Of a stretch of 64,000 nucleotides of DNA, positions 1 through 9,605 are shown one piece after another (within the stretch, counting starts at the first letter, position 1; the number at the start of each line of letters is the position of its first letter). The position numbers were made by a program, and so were the translations under genes. Origin of the DNA: Shewanella intestini (GTDB lineage: Bacteria; Pseudomonadota; Gammaproteobacteria; Enterobacterales; Shewanellaceae); NCBI RefSeq assembly GCF_018221465.1, contig NZ_JAAIKR010000001.1, forward strand, positions 372,001-436,000, read 5' to 3'. The notes under the pieces were generated by a model. The model saw only the letters and a list, made by a program, of their open reading frames with translations. It ran no database searches and was not told the origin of the DNA.

Positions 1-1194
1 GGTGAAAGTTGGGCTGAGCCTGTAATTACTAAAATCGCCGGTTGGCCTGCAGGGGCGTTAACGGCAAGTGATGCAGAACCTGTTTTAGTTATCGGTGCTG
101 GTTATAACGCCACAACTAAAGACGGTGCAAGTGTTGGTGCTGATGATACGCATGGTGCTGGTGTCGTTATTCTTGCAGCCAGTTCTGGTCAGTTAATTCA
201 TCAATTTGGTCAATCGGCATTAGGCGCAAATACCGTTATGCCAGGTTTGACTGATAGTATTCCAAATAAAGTTGCAGTATTAGATAGTAATAACAACCAA
301 TTAACCGACAGAATATATGCTACCGATACTGGGGCAAATATTTGGCGTATAGACTTGCCCGGGCTACCCACAGATACCAGTAACCCATGGAGCGCCTATA
401 AGTTTGCTAGTTTAGGTGGTAATACTACAGCGTCTGATATTCGCTTTTTCTCCGAGCCTGTTATTGCTCAAACTGCGTTTAGTAATGTCACTGAACACAC
501 CTATACCGACGCGAGTGGTGTTTCACATACCAGTAGTCAATATCAGAATATTCCTTATGATGCTGTCGTTGTGGGGAGTGGCCACCGACCGCATCCTTTA
601 AACAAAGCACGAAATGATCAGTTCTTTGTGTTCCAAGACCGAAACATCGTTTCTAAGTCGTATAGCTCTGCTTCAGGTAACACCACACCGAGTTTATTAA
701 CCATTAGTGATTTATATAATGTAACCAGTGAATCGCCGACAACTGAAGCGGAGTTACTTGCTTTTGGTGAAAAGAGAGGCTGGTATTACAATTTTGCTGA
801 TGAAGGCGAAAAATCCTTGTCAGCAGCCACTATCGTACAAGGAAGGGTGTTTTTTACCTCTTATGTGCCTGAAATTGGTGCAACCGCAAATGCTTGCTTA
901 ATTCCTGGACAAGGTCGGCTATATGGTTTTGACTTACACAAAGGGATTAGGGCATATTCACATAGTGAAGACTATTTTGACATTGGTGAACAAGTACCTG
1001 ATACGCCAACGCTTATTATTCCTAAGAACGGTGATGATGATAGCTACATGTATCTAATTGGTATTGGTGATGCTGCAAACCAAATGAAAAAAGAAGAGTC
1101 AGTTATTGATGACGGCTGTCCTGCTGGAGATAACAGTTGTGTCGGTGGTGGCCTAGGCGTTAATCAAATTTATTATCATTTACACGAGATTTAG
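1..1194 (+). CDS. pilY1: PilY1-type pilus tip/assembly protein, C-terminal part
   Basis: The reading frame is open from the first base, so this is the 3' end (397 codons) of a gene that starts outside the window. The product resembles the C-terminal beta-propeller of PilY1, the large tip-associated protein needed for type IV pilus biogenesis and surface adhesion. Near residues 94-117 of the visible part a loop with D-N-Q-D spacing is followed by a G-A-N-I-W-R-I-D-L strand, which matches the calcium-binding-loop plus propeller-blade pattern of the PilC/PilY1 family. The end carries Cys residues in a CPAGDNSC pattern. The stop lies 1 bp before the pilE start, so the two genes are translationally close. 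The family is well supported; the name rests partly on the pilin neighbour. Confidence 0.8.
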   Translation, partial: GESWAEPVITKIAGWPAGALTASDAEPVLVIGAGYNATTKDGASVGADDTHGAGVVILAASSGQLIHQFGQSALGANTVMPGLTDSIPNKVAVLDSNNNQLTDRIYATDTGANIWRIDLPGLPTDTSNPWSAYKFASLGGNTTASDIRFFSEPVIAQTAFSNVTEHTYTDASGVSHTSSQYQNIPYDAVVVGSGHRPHPLNKARNDQFFVFQDRNIVSKSYSSASGNTTPSLLTISDLYNVTSESPTTEAELLAFGEKRGWYYNFADEGEKSLSAATIVQGRVFFTSYVPEIGATANACLIPGQGRLYGFDLHKGIRAYSHSEDYFDIGEQVPDTPTLIIPKNGDDDSYMYLIGIGDAANQMKKEESVIDDGCPAGDNSCVGGGLGVNQIYYHLHEI

Positions 1195-1195
1195 C

Positions 1196-1618
1196 ATGAC
1201 ATTGAAGTATAAAAAACACCTTGGTTTTACCTTAATTGAAGTGATGATAACTGTTGTTATTGTTGGTATTTTAGCTTCAATTGCTTATCCATCATATACG
1301 CACTTCGTGGCAAAAGGCGCTCGCTCTGATGCGCTATCAGTGTTGATGGATACCGCTAATCGTCAAGAGCAATACTATTTAGACCATAAAACCTACACCA
1401 ATAATATGCAGCGTTTAGGATTGAATGCGGCGACGACTAACACTGTTTATGAACTAGAAAATGGTTATTATCAGGTGAGTGCACCAACGGCAACAAGCAG
1501 TAACTTTGTGCTAAGAGCACAAGCTATTGGAGTTCAAGCTGCAAGAGACAAAGATTGTTTACAGATAGAAATTACTTCAGAAGGTCAAAAAACGCCGACG
1601 ACCTGTTGGGCAAATTAA
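1196..1618 (+). CDS. pilE: type IV pilin / minor pilin PilE
   Basis: This 140-residue protein starts with a short basic leader ending in G, followed by FTLIEVMITVVIVGILASIA. That is the classic class III prepilin signal: cleavage before F by the prepilin peptidase, Glu at position +5, then a hydrophobic helix. After the helix comes the usual acidic/aromatic globular part, with two late cysteines that could form a disulfide loop. It follows pilY1 after one base, the order seen in fimU-pilV-pilW-pilX-pilY1-pilE clusters, where PilE is a minor pilin primed with PilY1 at the pilus tip. A minor pilin role is inferred from this context. Confidence 0.85.
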   Translation: MTLKYKKHLGFTLIEVMITVVIVGILASIAYPSYTHFVAKGARSDALSVLMDTANRQEQYYLDHKTYTNNMQRLGLNAATTNTVYELENGYYQVSAPTATSSNFVLRAQAIGVQAARDKDCLQIEITSEGQKTPTTCWAN

Positions 1619-1644
1619 TTTTGCCCTTTTAGCGAGTTTTACCA

Positions 1645-1672
1645 TTAAGCCAGTTCATTTGAGCTGGCTTAA
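1645..1672. terminator. convergent hairpin between pilE and a fimT-like gene
   Basis: A 12-bp stem (TTAAGCCAGTTC against GAGCTGGCTTAA, one G-T pair) closes a 4-base loop, ATTT. It lies between two convergent genes and overlaps the stop codon of the minus-strand gene. There is no long T-tract, so terminator activity is inferred from position and stem strength. Confidence 0.5.
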
Positions 1673-2181
1673 CTGCATGTCACGGTTGTGGTTACCATGC
1701 TGGTTTTTCCTGAAATATTAATCGTGATGGCTTTAGCGTATTTACTGCTTTTATCTGCAGGGCAGTACAATATATCTATTTTTGACGTGTTATTGAGCAG
1801 TCCATCAGCATTAAACGATATTGGTGATGAGATTGAAACTGAAATGTGGTCTTTATTGTTAAAGCCGCTGTAGTATTTTAGAACTTCAGTGTTGGTGTCA
1901 GGTTTCCCATCGCGATCATCATCAATAAATATATGATACCCCTCTATCCAATCACCACTACAGCCAGTTCCGGTCCCTGCACATACACTAATATTTCGGC
2001 CATAACTCACCGCTTGGTTACGCGCAAAGGTAATTGAAGACTCAATACCGCTAATGGCAGACTTACTACGGGTGTTGTAATAAGTGTTTGTCAGTGATGG
2101 AACAGCAACCGCAACTAAAATTCCAGCCACCACTAATGTGACCATGAGCTCGACTAAGGTGAATCCATTTTGCTGTTTCAT
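1669..2181 (-). CDS. FimT/GspH-like minor pseudopilin
   Basis: The 170-residue product begins MKQQNGFTLVELMVTLVVAG, a prepilin leader cleaved after Gly-6 with Glu at +5 and a hydrophobic N-terminal helix. The middle (SAISGIESSITFARNQAV, then YGRNISVCAG) matches the GspH/FimT family, in which minor pseudopilins initiate pilus or pseudopilus assembly. Cysteines lie around residues 67, 73, 140 and at the C terminus. It is convergent with pilE and parallel to a second fimT-like gene at 2271-2789, with about 90 bp between them. Whether it serves the type IV pilus, DNA uptake or type II secretion cannot be told from sequence alone. Confidence 0.8.
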   Translation of the reverse strand: MKQQNGFTLVELMVTLVVAGILVAVAVPSLTNTYYNTRSKSAISGIESSITFARNQAVSYGRNISVCAGTGTGCSGDWIEGYHIFIDDDRDGKPDTNTEVLKYYSGFNNKDHISVSISSPISFNADGLLNNTSKIDILYCPADKSSKYAKAITINISGKTSMVTTTVTCS

Positions 2182-2270
2182 GTCATATCCCTTTTGAATG
2201 GAGAATTATTATAAGGGATTGTGTGGTTAATTTCAGCTTTGTAAAACTTATGAATGAGAACAAGTTGAGG

Positions 2271-2789
2271 TTATTTAGTACATGTGATGTTTTGGTTTGT
2301 TGAAAAACGAATACGCCCAGCCTGATTGACAATCACTGCTCTTGAATATCTGTTCGATGTGCTTTGTGGGCAGTAGCGAAAAGTCCCATTGGTGCCTGAC
2401 GCAAAACCATCGATTTGGAATCGAATGGCTTTGCGGTTGTAGTAAGCAATATCTTGGCTGTTAAAAGCAGGCAAAATAGAGATTAATTGATCATCTCCAT
2501 CTAATTTGTTTCTTGTTCCCGAATCAAAAAATGCGCTCATGCCAGCCTGCCAGTTATTGTCACATTGATTATTGCTTAAAGGACAGACCGTAACATTGCG
2601 GCCATAACTTAAAGCATGGTTACGGCTGAACTGAATGAATTGTAGGATACTATGAGCGGCCATTAAGCTACGATATTGGTGTTTTATGGCTAATAAACTT
2701 GGGAGTGCGGTTAACGTTAGTGCGGTACTAATAAAAAGTGTTGCCATTAACTCAATTAGGCTAAAGCCAAAATAATATCGGTTCATCAT
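2271..2789 (-). CDS. FimT/GspH-like minor pseudopilin (second copy)
   Basis: This 172-residue protein has a short leader ending in G, then FSLIELMATLFISTALTL: a class III prepilin signal with the +5 Glu. A HSILQFIQFSRNHALSYGRN segment is shared in pattern with the neighbouring fimT-like gene (ITFARNQAVSYGRN), so the two look like diverged paralogues. A late CPQSTSNRYSRAVIVNQAGR stretch parallels CPADKSSKYAKAITINISG in the neighbour. There are two adjacent ATGs (2789 and 2786); the AAGGA ribosome site favours the second by spacing. A minor pseudopilin role is the family assignment; its specific machine is unknown. Confidence 0.78.
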   Translation of the reverse strand: MMNRYYFGFSLIELMATLFISTALTLTALPSLLAIKHQYRSLMAAHSILQFIQFSRNHALSYGRNVTVCPLSNNQCDNNWQAGMSAFFDSGTRNKLDGDDQLISILPAFNSQDIAYYNRKAIRFQIDGFASGTNGTFRYCPQSTSNRYSRAVIVNQAGRIRFSTNQNITCTK

Positions 2790-3193
2790 GTCATCCTTGT
2801 GAATAAAAAGCCTTTGCGTCCTGCAAGGGTTTTAACAGTATAGGCAATAAAAGGAGTTTTTAAGAAATGACTTTTTTAGATTCAATTCGAAATTATTAAG
2901 AAAGTTGTATTCTTTTACAGTAGACTAGGGGCGATAAAATTTTGATCAAAATTGTCATTTTAATTCAAATGTCTAGTGTAAAAGTCCTGTGGTATTGCGC
3001 CATCTGTTTACCATTGCTTTCATTTAGCGCACCCTGTTGGCGACTTTTCATTGTTTAAATGCAAGTTTATCTGTTTGACACAAGTCATGCTAAGCAAGGC
3101 TGTAACGAAAATCTTGGCAGTTTTAATGGCACAACCTAGCCAACAAAATATCAATAGGTTTAACTAAATTCTCGTATCCAAAGGAGCAAATGA
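2790..3193. other. intergenic region between fimT-like gene and glnB
   Basis: About 400 bp of AT-rich sequence separates the divergent genes and must hold both promoters. The only clear element is the 16-bp palindrome at 2938-2953. A good ribosome site (AAGGAG, 3181-3186) precedes glnB. No sigma-54 GG-N10-GC element was found in a convincing position. Confidence 0.5.
2938..2953. promoter_or_regulatory. 16-bp perfect palindrome, possible operator
   Basis: AATTTTGATCAAAATT is a perfect inverted repeat with a TGATCA core, in the divergent region between fimT-like and glnB genes. It is not a standard FNR box, because the 4-bp spacer is missing. A dimeric regulator site is possible, but its AT-rich nature makes chance plausible too. 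Confidence 0.3.
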
Positions 3194-3532
<339 letters not shown>

Positions 3533-3548
3533 GCGTTGAACAATATGA

Positions 3549-3581
3549 TAAAAAAGCCTCTTTATGAGGTTTTTTTTATCA
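3549..3581 (+). terminator. intrinsic terminator after glnB
   Basis: AAAAAAGCCTC, loop TTTAT, GAGGTTTTTTTT: a short GC stem flanked by A and T runs, just downstream of the glnB stop. Confidence 0.8.
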
Positions 3582-3705
3582 CTTATTTTCGTGTTTTATG
3601 TTTACATCATCGTCAAATAACTTCTGCGCCCATTTCTTCATTCCGTTATTCGCGGCTTAACCTCAAAACAAGTTTTAAACGTGCAAACCTTGGCGTAATT
3701 AAGCA

Positions 3706-4719
3706 TTAAGTTGGTGAGTAAGTTGAATCACGAATAACCGGACTTGGGGTAAATATTTTGGTTGATTGGGTTAATACTTTACGGTGTTTCTCAATTAATA
3801 AGTCAGTTGCCACCTTTGCAATTTCAATATTCGGTTGATGTACCGTGGTTAATTTAGGCCAAGTTTGACGAGAAAACGGACTGTCCTCAAAGCCTACTAT
3901 GGAGAGATCTTTGGGAATATCTAAGCCGGCAAGTCGCGCCGCAAATAACGCGCCAGCTGCAATTTCATCGTTACAAGCAACAATAGCCGTAGGCTTATTT
4001 TCTAAAGCTAATAAGCTGTTAGCACAACGCACACCTGACTCAAATGAATATTGGCCTTGAATAACCCAATCTTCATTTAATGTCATTTTATGTTCGCTTA
4101 ATGCATCTTTAAAACCATTAAAGCGAGCTTTAGTTGATTCATGATCTTCATCACCACTAATAAAGCCAATATGTCGATGACCCAATTCTATTAAATGCTG
4201 AGTAATGGAAATTGCACCGACTTTATCGTTAACTAATACGGTAAGCGTTTCATTTCCATCATTTTCTTCACCAGCGACAATGCGAACGTAATTAGCGCTA
4301 ATGGCATCTAACGCAGCAAGAATTTTTGGGTCTTCAGACAAGGGGGGGGTTAGCACTAACCCTGCTAACCGAGCTTGTTTGACCATTGAGGTTAATTGTT
4401 CACAGATATTTTCACAGCGAGAATCGCAAGGGTTAATAAGCAGTTCAAAGCCTTTATCCTTACACGATGACAAAATACCATTCTGCATATCGATAACGTA
4501 ATAAGCATTTGAATTATCATAAATAAAGCCAATTACATAAGCGCTGGTACTGGCTAAATTTCTTGCGGCAACATTGGGTTGGTAATTGAGTTCATTAATG
4601 GCAGCAGTCACTTTATCAATGGTAACTTGTCTAACTGAAGGTTCTTTATTGGTGACTCTTGATACGGTTTTAATCGAGACGCCAGCATGTTTTGCAACAT
4701 CGTTAATGGTTACTTTCAT
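3706..4719 (-). CDS. nagR: LacI-family repressor of GlcNAc/chitin genes (NagR)
   Basis: The 337-residue protein opens MKVTINDVAKHAGVSIKTVS, the LacI-type helix-turn-helix, with a hinge helix near residues 45-60 (YQPNVAARNLAS). A periplasmic-binding-protein-like effector domain follows to the end. An upstream in-frame extension exists, but the HTH signature always starts at the protein N terminus, so the ATG at 4719 was chosen. In Shewanella a LacI regulator called NagR controls GlcNAc catabolism from this position. Four copies of one palindrome in the locus (5070, 12861, 16265, 21104) support that assignment. The gene is divergent from the TonB-dependent receptor. The likely inducer is GlcNAc or GlcNAc-6-P, which is inferred. 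Confidence 0.85.
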   Translation of the reverse strand: MKVTINDVAKHAGVSIKTVSRVTNKEPSVRQVTIDKVTAAINELNYQPNVAARNLASTSAYVIGFIYDNSNAYYVIDMQNGILSSCKDKGFELLINPCDSRCENICEQLTSMVKQARLAGLVLTPPLSEDPKILAALDAISANYVRIVAGEENDGNETLTVLVNDKVGAISITQHLIELGHRHIGFISGDEDHESTKARFNGFKDALSEHKMTLNEDWVIQGQYSFESGVRCANSLLALENKPTAIVACNDEIAAGALFAARLAGLDIPKDLSIVGFEDSPFSRQTWPKLTTVHQPNIEIAKVATDLLIEKHRKVLTQSTKIFTPSPVIRDSTYSPT

Positions 4720-5143
4720 AAATAAAACTCTAGTAGCATATTCAAAGACAGTTGATTGAAAACCTAAATAAACAACTAAGCACAACCAAAAATATTGTAC
4801 AGGCTAAAGGTCCATCATTTTGAAAAGTATAGTGCGATTTTTTGCTCGAATTAGCAATGAATGTTTTTTTCATAAAGATAATTTTGTGAAAATCCTACTC
4901 AAAATAAAGATAAAGTTTTTCATTGTGATTTATCTGCAAGCAATTGTTATTACTGAACTTAATTGTATTTTGCGTTTTGGTATTATTTTCAATCAAGCAG
5001 AAGGTTAACTATTTATTGTTATTTAATTGTGGCGTGGGTGTTGATTATTGTGTAATGTTTAACCTACACATGACAGCGTTGTCATTTCTTCGGAAATGGT
5101 TATGGACATAAAACGATAATAAGTTATGAATAGGGAAACGAAG
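4720..5143. other. divergent intergenic region nagR / TonB receptor
   Basis: The region is AT-rich and non-coding. It contains the NagR-type palindrome at 5070-5085 and an AGGGAA ribosome site at 5132-5137 for the receptor. No second palindrome is visible near the nagR start, so nagR autoregulation would have to use the distant site. Confidence 0.55.
5070..5085. promoter_or_regulatory. NagR operator upstream of TonB-dependent receptor
   Basis: ATGACAGCGTTGTCAT: six-base arms ATGACA/TGTCAT around a 4-bp GCGT core. The same element occurs three more times upstream of chitin/GlcNAc genes in this window. It lies 58 bp before the receptor start. Confidence 0.85.
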
Positions 5144-7747
5144 ATGCGACCATCTAATTTTAAGAAAAACCTTTTAGCGACCAATATCGCATTACTTTTA
5201 AGTGGTGCGTTTGCGGGTAGTGTTTATGCAGCTGAGCCAAGCCAAGATGAAAATGTTGATAATATAGAGAAAATTGAAGTACGTGGCATGCGTGCTTCAT
5301 TGAAAGCGTCAGTAAATGAAAAACGCTTTTCAAATTCAGTCGTTGATGCTGTTACCGCCGAAGATATCGGTAAATTTCCAGATGGCGATATTGGTGAATC
5401 TTTAGGGCGTATCCCTGGTGTATCGGTTAACCGTCAGTTCGGTCAAGGTTCACAAGTTTCTATTCGTGGAGCGTCAAGTCGACTGACTCGCACTTTATTA
5501 AATGGTCACTCAGTGGCTTCGACTGGTTGGTATGACCAACAAGAAATTGACCGTAGCTTTAACTACAGCTTACTGCCACCTGAAATGGTTGGCGGTATTA
5601 TTGTTCATAAATCATCAACGGCTGATATGCCTGAAGGTGGTGTGGGCGGTACGGTTATTGTTGAAACAAGAAAACCACTTGATTTAGATCCTAATACCTT
5701 ATTTTTAAGTGCTAAAGCCGATTACGGTTCAATTTCTGAAGAAACCGATCCTGAATTATCGGGTTTATATAGCTGGGCGAATGAAGAACAAAACTTTGGT
5801 TTCTTAGTTTCAGCTGCAGGCTCAAAAACAAATTATCAACGTAATGGTATTGAATCATTATTGGGTTGGGGTGACATTGTTCCCACTACCTTTGAGCAAG
5901 AACGTGAGCGCACAGCCGTTAACGCTGTTTTCCAATATAGCCCAACTGATAACCTCAGCATGGGATTAAATTTAATGTCATTAGATATGGAAGCGAATAA
6001 CGCTAATACCTCGTTATTCGTCATGTTCCCTGATGATAAAGATGCGGCATGTGAGCAACGTAATGCCTCTGGTACTTGTACTTTCTATCGTCGTGATGGC
6101 CAAGGTCAAAACCCAGGGTGGGCACAAACATGGGCGCGTCAAGCGAGTATGGACTCTAAAACCGTTGATTTTGATATTGAATATGAAGGTGATAACTTCA
6201 CCATCGAAGCACGTGTTGGCAACACTAAATCAGAAGGTGGTACAGACTTAACTGCGAACTATGGTTTTTGGTTAGGTTCACCTGAAGACTATGCTGGCAC
6301 TTATGATGCAACTGGCGATGTGATTCATATTGATGTTGCGAATAAAAACTTCACTTCAGATGACTTTGGCGGTCAATTATCACCAGCAGGTTGGTCATTG
6401 AAGAAACAGCCTAATTCAGACGAAGAAACATACGCCCAATTTGATATCACCGTTCCCGTTGATTTTGGCGCAATTACGTCGATTAAAACCGGTGTACGTT
6501 ATACCGACCATGACGTAAAACAAGAGACATTCCCAGCAGAACTTGCAGCTAACATTACCGCAAAAGATGCATCTGCTTATTACTCTGGTCAAGTGTCATC
6601 AGGTGCAGGTTATACCTTACCTAAGCCAGACTTAGACGCGATGCTTGCAGATGCTTACGCTGCAGTTGATGGCTTTTCATCAGATGGGGCGGTGTATAAA
6701 TCAGGTTACGGAACGATTAACGAGAAAAACTTAGCGCTGTATGCAATGGCTAATTTTGATCTTGAAGGTATCCGCGGTAACTTTGGCTTACGTTACATTT
6801 CAACCGACGCAGAGTCAGATTATTTTGCCTTGCAAGCAGACGGTTCATATGGCGATAACCTAAGTACTGACAAAGCAAGTTATAACGATGTATTACCAAG
6901 CATCAACATTGCGTTTGATATTACTCAAGATGTCATCGTGCGCGCATCTGCATCGCAAGTGATTTCTCGCCCTAACTATGCTGATATGTTCTCATCTTCT
7001 TCTCTTGTGGGTTATGCCGATGGTACAGCAGGTAATGAAGTGCTAAATACCGGTAATGTTGGACTACTTCCTTATAAAGCATCACAAGCTGATTTAGGCG
7101 TAGAATGGTACTTTAGTAATGATGGCTTATTCGGTGCAACTTACTTTATTAAAGACATCAGCTCATTTGTTACAACCGATCAAATCCTTGACCAAGGCAT
7201 CGGCATTGTTGACCCAGATTCTGGTGAAGACAGCTGGACTGTGTCAACACGTACTAATGGTACAGGTGGTATTATCAAAGGGGTTGAATTACAGCTTCAA
7301 GACGCATTTGATAATGGTTTAGGTTATGCCGCTAACTACACCTTTGCTGAGTCTGATGCACCTGCAGAAAACTACCCAGATTTAGTTAATGTTTTCTCTG
7401 ATTCTTCTAAGCACACAGTGAACTTAGTGGGCTTTTATGAGATGGATGACTTCTCTGCACGTATCGCATATAACTGGCGCAGCGAGTACATGATCCGTGA
7501 ATTACCCTTCTTCTACGGTAACCGTGAACATGACGCCTACGGCACATTAGATTTAAGTGCTAACTACAACATTACTGATTATTTAGCAGTAACGTTTGAA
7601 GTGATGAACTTACTTGAAGAAGACAGTATCCAAAAAGGGGTTGCAACAGCTGATGCAGAAGTAAAACCTGAGCTTAAAGATAGCTACCCAGCGTGGAGTT
7701 TTGAAGGTGAAGCTCGTTACACCGCAGGTATTACATTACGTTTCTAA
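5144..7747 (+). CDS. TonB-dependent outer-membrane receptor for chitooligosaccharides/GlcNAc
   Basis: This 867-residue protein has a signal peptide (basic start, hydrophobic LLATNIALLLSGAFAG, cleavage near VYA-AEP). The plug domain follows at about residues 45-185 (FPDGDIGESLGRIPGVSVNR, VSIRGASSRLTRTLLNGHS), then a long 22-stranded-barrel-type region ending in an aromatic residue (ITLRF), as expected for an outer-membrane barrel. The start was placed at 5144 because an AGGGAA ribosome site sits 6 bp upstream. A NagR operator lies just ahead. In Shewanella, receptors in this position are thought to import chitin oligomers with TonB-ExbBD energy. The ligand is inferred from context. Confidence 0.85.
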   Translation: MRPSNFKKNLLATNIALLLSGAFAGSVYAAEPSQDENVDNIEKIEVRGMRASLKASVNEKRFSNSVVDAVTAEDIGKFPDGDIGESLGRIPGVSVNRQFGQGSQVSIRGASSRLTRTLLNGHSVASTGWYDQQEIDRSFNYSLLPPEMVGGIIVHKSSTADMPEGGVGGTVIVETRKPLDLDPNTLFLSAKADYGSISEETDPELSGLYSWANEEQNFGFLVSAAGSKTNYQRNGIESLLGWGDIVPTTFEQERERTAVNAVFQYSPTDNLSMGLNLMSLDMEANNANTSLFVMFPDDKDAACEQRNASGTCTFYRRDGQGQNPGWAQTWARQASMDSKTVDFDIEYEGDNFTIEARVGNTKSEGGTDLTANYGFWLGSPEDYAGTYDATGDVIHIDVANKNFTSDDFGGQLSPAGWSLKKQPNSDEETYAQFDITVPVDFGAITSIKTGVRYTDHDVKQETFPAELAANITAKDASAYYSGQVSSGAGYTLPKPDLDAMLADAYAAVDGFSSDGAVYKSGYGTINEKNLALYAMANFDLEGIRGNFGLRYISTDAESDYFALQADGSYGDNLSTDKASYNDVLPSINIAFDITQDVIVRASASQVISRPNYADMFSSSSLVGYADGTAGNEVLNTGNVGLLPYKASQADLGVEWYFSNDGLFGATYFIKDISSFVTTDQILDQGIGIVDPDSGEDSWTVSTRTNGTGGIIKGVELQLQDAFDNGLGYAANYTFAESDAPAENYPDLVNVFSDSSKHTVNLVGFYEMDDFSARIAYNWRSEYMIRELPFFYGNREHDAYGTLDLSANYNITDYLAVTFEVMNLLEEDSIQKGVATADAEVKPELKDSYPAWSFEGEARYTAGITLRF

Positions 7748-7772
7748 TTTCAGACACTTAATGATGTAGAAT

Positions 7773-7807
7773 AAAAAAGTCAGCTATTTATTTAGCTGGC
7801 TTTTTTG
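7773..7807 (+). terminator. intrinsic terminator after the receptor gene
   Basis: An AAAAAAGTCAGCTA / TTAGCTGGCTTTTTT stem with a short loop and T-run, just after the receptor stop. It is likely partial, since the halogenase-like gene starts about 50 bp later with no obvious promoter of its own. Confidence 0.75.
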
Positions 7808-7853
7808 TTATATAAAGCAACGATTGCGATAATAAAAACTGAGGCAAATGTCG

Positions 7854-9443
7854 ATGAAAATAACCAACGTAGCAATCATAGGTGGCGGCACAGCAGGGTG
7901 GTTAGCGGCTAACCATTTAGGCTTAGCATTAACAGACAGCCCCGTTAACATTACTTTAATTGAGTCGCCAAATATTCCTATTATTGGCGTCGGAGAAGGC
8001 ACTGTACCGGCTATTAGGCAAACATTACAACGCTTTGGTATTAGCGAAACTGCACTTTTTCGTCAATGTGATGCCACCTTTAAACAATCGATTAAATTCC
8101 AAAACTGGTTAGATAAAAGCCGTCATGGTGAGGAAAATTTTTATCATCACTTATTTGATGCTCCCAACCGTTTTGATGAACAGGCAACCGCGCGTTGGCA
8201 ACAATATGCATCAACGTCTGAATGTGCTCCTTATGCACAAACGGTTGCACCGCAATTTGCCGCTTGTGAGTCGTTTAAAGCGCCTAAAACCATTACGACA
8301 GCTGAATACGAATCTGTTTGTGGTTATGCCTATCACCTCAACGCCGCTAAATTCGCCTTGTTACTGGCTAACAATGCCAAAGACAAATTTAATGTTAAGC
8401 ACATTAAAGCGAATGTACTTGATGCAACATTAACCCAAGATGGGGCCATTGCCTCGTTGTATCTCGATAATAAAGGTGAACAAACATTCGACTTTTACAT
8501 TGATTGCAGCGGCTTTGAGTCGGTATTGCATGCTAAAAAATTGCACAGTGAGTTTGTAGATAAATCACATCAACTGTTTGTTAACCAAGCTATTGTTGCG
8601 CAAGTGCCGACCGATAAGCTGCGCACAATCCCCCCGTTTACATTGGCTACTGCGCATCAAGCCGGATGGATTTGGGATATTGCCTTACCTGAGCGGCGTG
8701 GCGTGGGATTGGTGTATTGCGACAAATACATGTCAACTGAGGCGGCGACTCAAAAAATGATGCGTTATTTAGAGCGTACTGCCCAAGGGCAATCGCTTGG
8801 TGATATCACGCTAAGACACATTCCAATGCAAGTAGGTTACAGAAAAGAGTGTTGGAATAAAAACTGTGTCGCATTAGGGTTAGCACAAGGTTTTTTAGAA
8901 CCCATCGAAGCCACCTCTATTTTATTAACTGACTTTGCCGCTGACTATTTAGCGAAACGTTTCCCTAAGCATCAAGATGACATCCCTATGTTAGCGACGC
9001 GTTTTAATCGCACCATGACATATGCATGGGAAAGAGTGGTCGATTTTGCCAAATTACACTACTGCTTGTCCGATCGAATTGACAGCCCGTTTTGGGTCGA
9101 TAATCGCCGCCGCGACAGCATTCCATCAAGCTTGCAGCAGAAATTAAATTTATGGCAAACCACCGCGCCGATAACGGATGATTTTTTTTCTCGATTTGAA
9201 GTGTTCAATTTAGACAATTATTTGTACGTATTACACGGCATGAAATTTCCTGTTCCTAAGGCGTCGTTAGCTCAACCACAAGCGCAAACATCAACGGCAA
9301 CGGACAAACAAAAAGCCCTTAACACTCAGCAAGATGAATTTGTGAATCGCATCAATACCCTGAGCCAACAAATGATCAGTGACCTACCTGATCATCGTGC
9401 ATTAATTGAAAAAATATCCCAGTACGGATTACAGAAAATATAA
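7854..9443 (+). CDS. flavin-dependent tryptophan halogenase-family protein
   Basis: The 529-residue product starts with an FAD-binding GGGTAGW motif, followed by ESPNIPIIGVGEGTVP, both hallmarks of the tryptophan-halogenase family. At residues 272-277 it reads WIWDIA where true halogenases carry W-x-W-x-I-P, so the final proline is replaced by alanine. Family members of this type are often found beside TonB receptors and SapC in carbohydrate loci, where halogenation has not been shown; flavin-dependent modification or a transport accessory role is possible. The start at 7854 sits 9 bp from a GAGG site, while the ATG at 7848 is only 3 bp away. Co-regulation with the receptor by NagR is likely but unproven. 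Confidence 0.78.
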   Translation: MKITNVAIIGGGTAGWLAANHLGLALTDSPVNITLIESPNIPIIGVGEGTVPAIRQTLQRFGISETALFRQCDATFKQSIKFQNWLDKSRHGEENFYHHLFDAPNRFDEQATARWQQYASTSECAPYAQTVAPQFAACESFKAPKTITTAEYESVCGYAYHLNAAKFALLLANNAKDKFNVKHIKANVLDATLTQDGAIASLYLDNKGEQTFDFYIDCSGFESVLHAKKLHSEFVDKSHQLFVNQAIVAQVPTDKLRTIPPFTLATAHQAGWIWDIALPERRGVGLVYCDKYMSTEAATQKMMRYLERTAQGQSLGDITLRHIPMQVGYRKECWNKNCVALGLAQGFLEPIEATSILLTDFAADYLAKRFPKHQDDIPMLATRFNRTMTYAWERVVDFAKLHYCLSDRIDSPFWVDNRRRDSIPSSLQQKLNLWQTTAPITDDFFSRFEVFNLDNYLYVLHGMKFPVPKASLAQPQAQTSTATDKQKALNTQQDEFVNRINTLSQQMISDLPDHRALIEKISQYGLQKI

Positions 9444-9605
9444 ATATTTGCTGGTTTTTTAGACGAAATCGTCCTTAGTCGACGCTTAATGATAAATATG
9501 CTTGAAATTCACTGTTAAGTTGGTAGTTTCAGGTAATCATTTAAGATAAACATAATAAAAACACGTACTCTGCAACTTTGAAAGAGTGCGATTACAGGAG
9601 TTAAA

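Noticed and set aside
4720-4785. N-terminal extension of the LacI regulator
   Set aside because: LacI-family proteins begin directly with the helix-turn-helix, so the ATG at 4719 is the better start.
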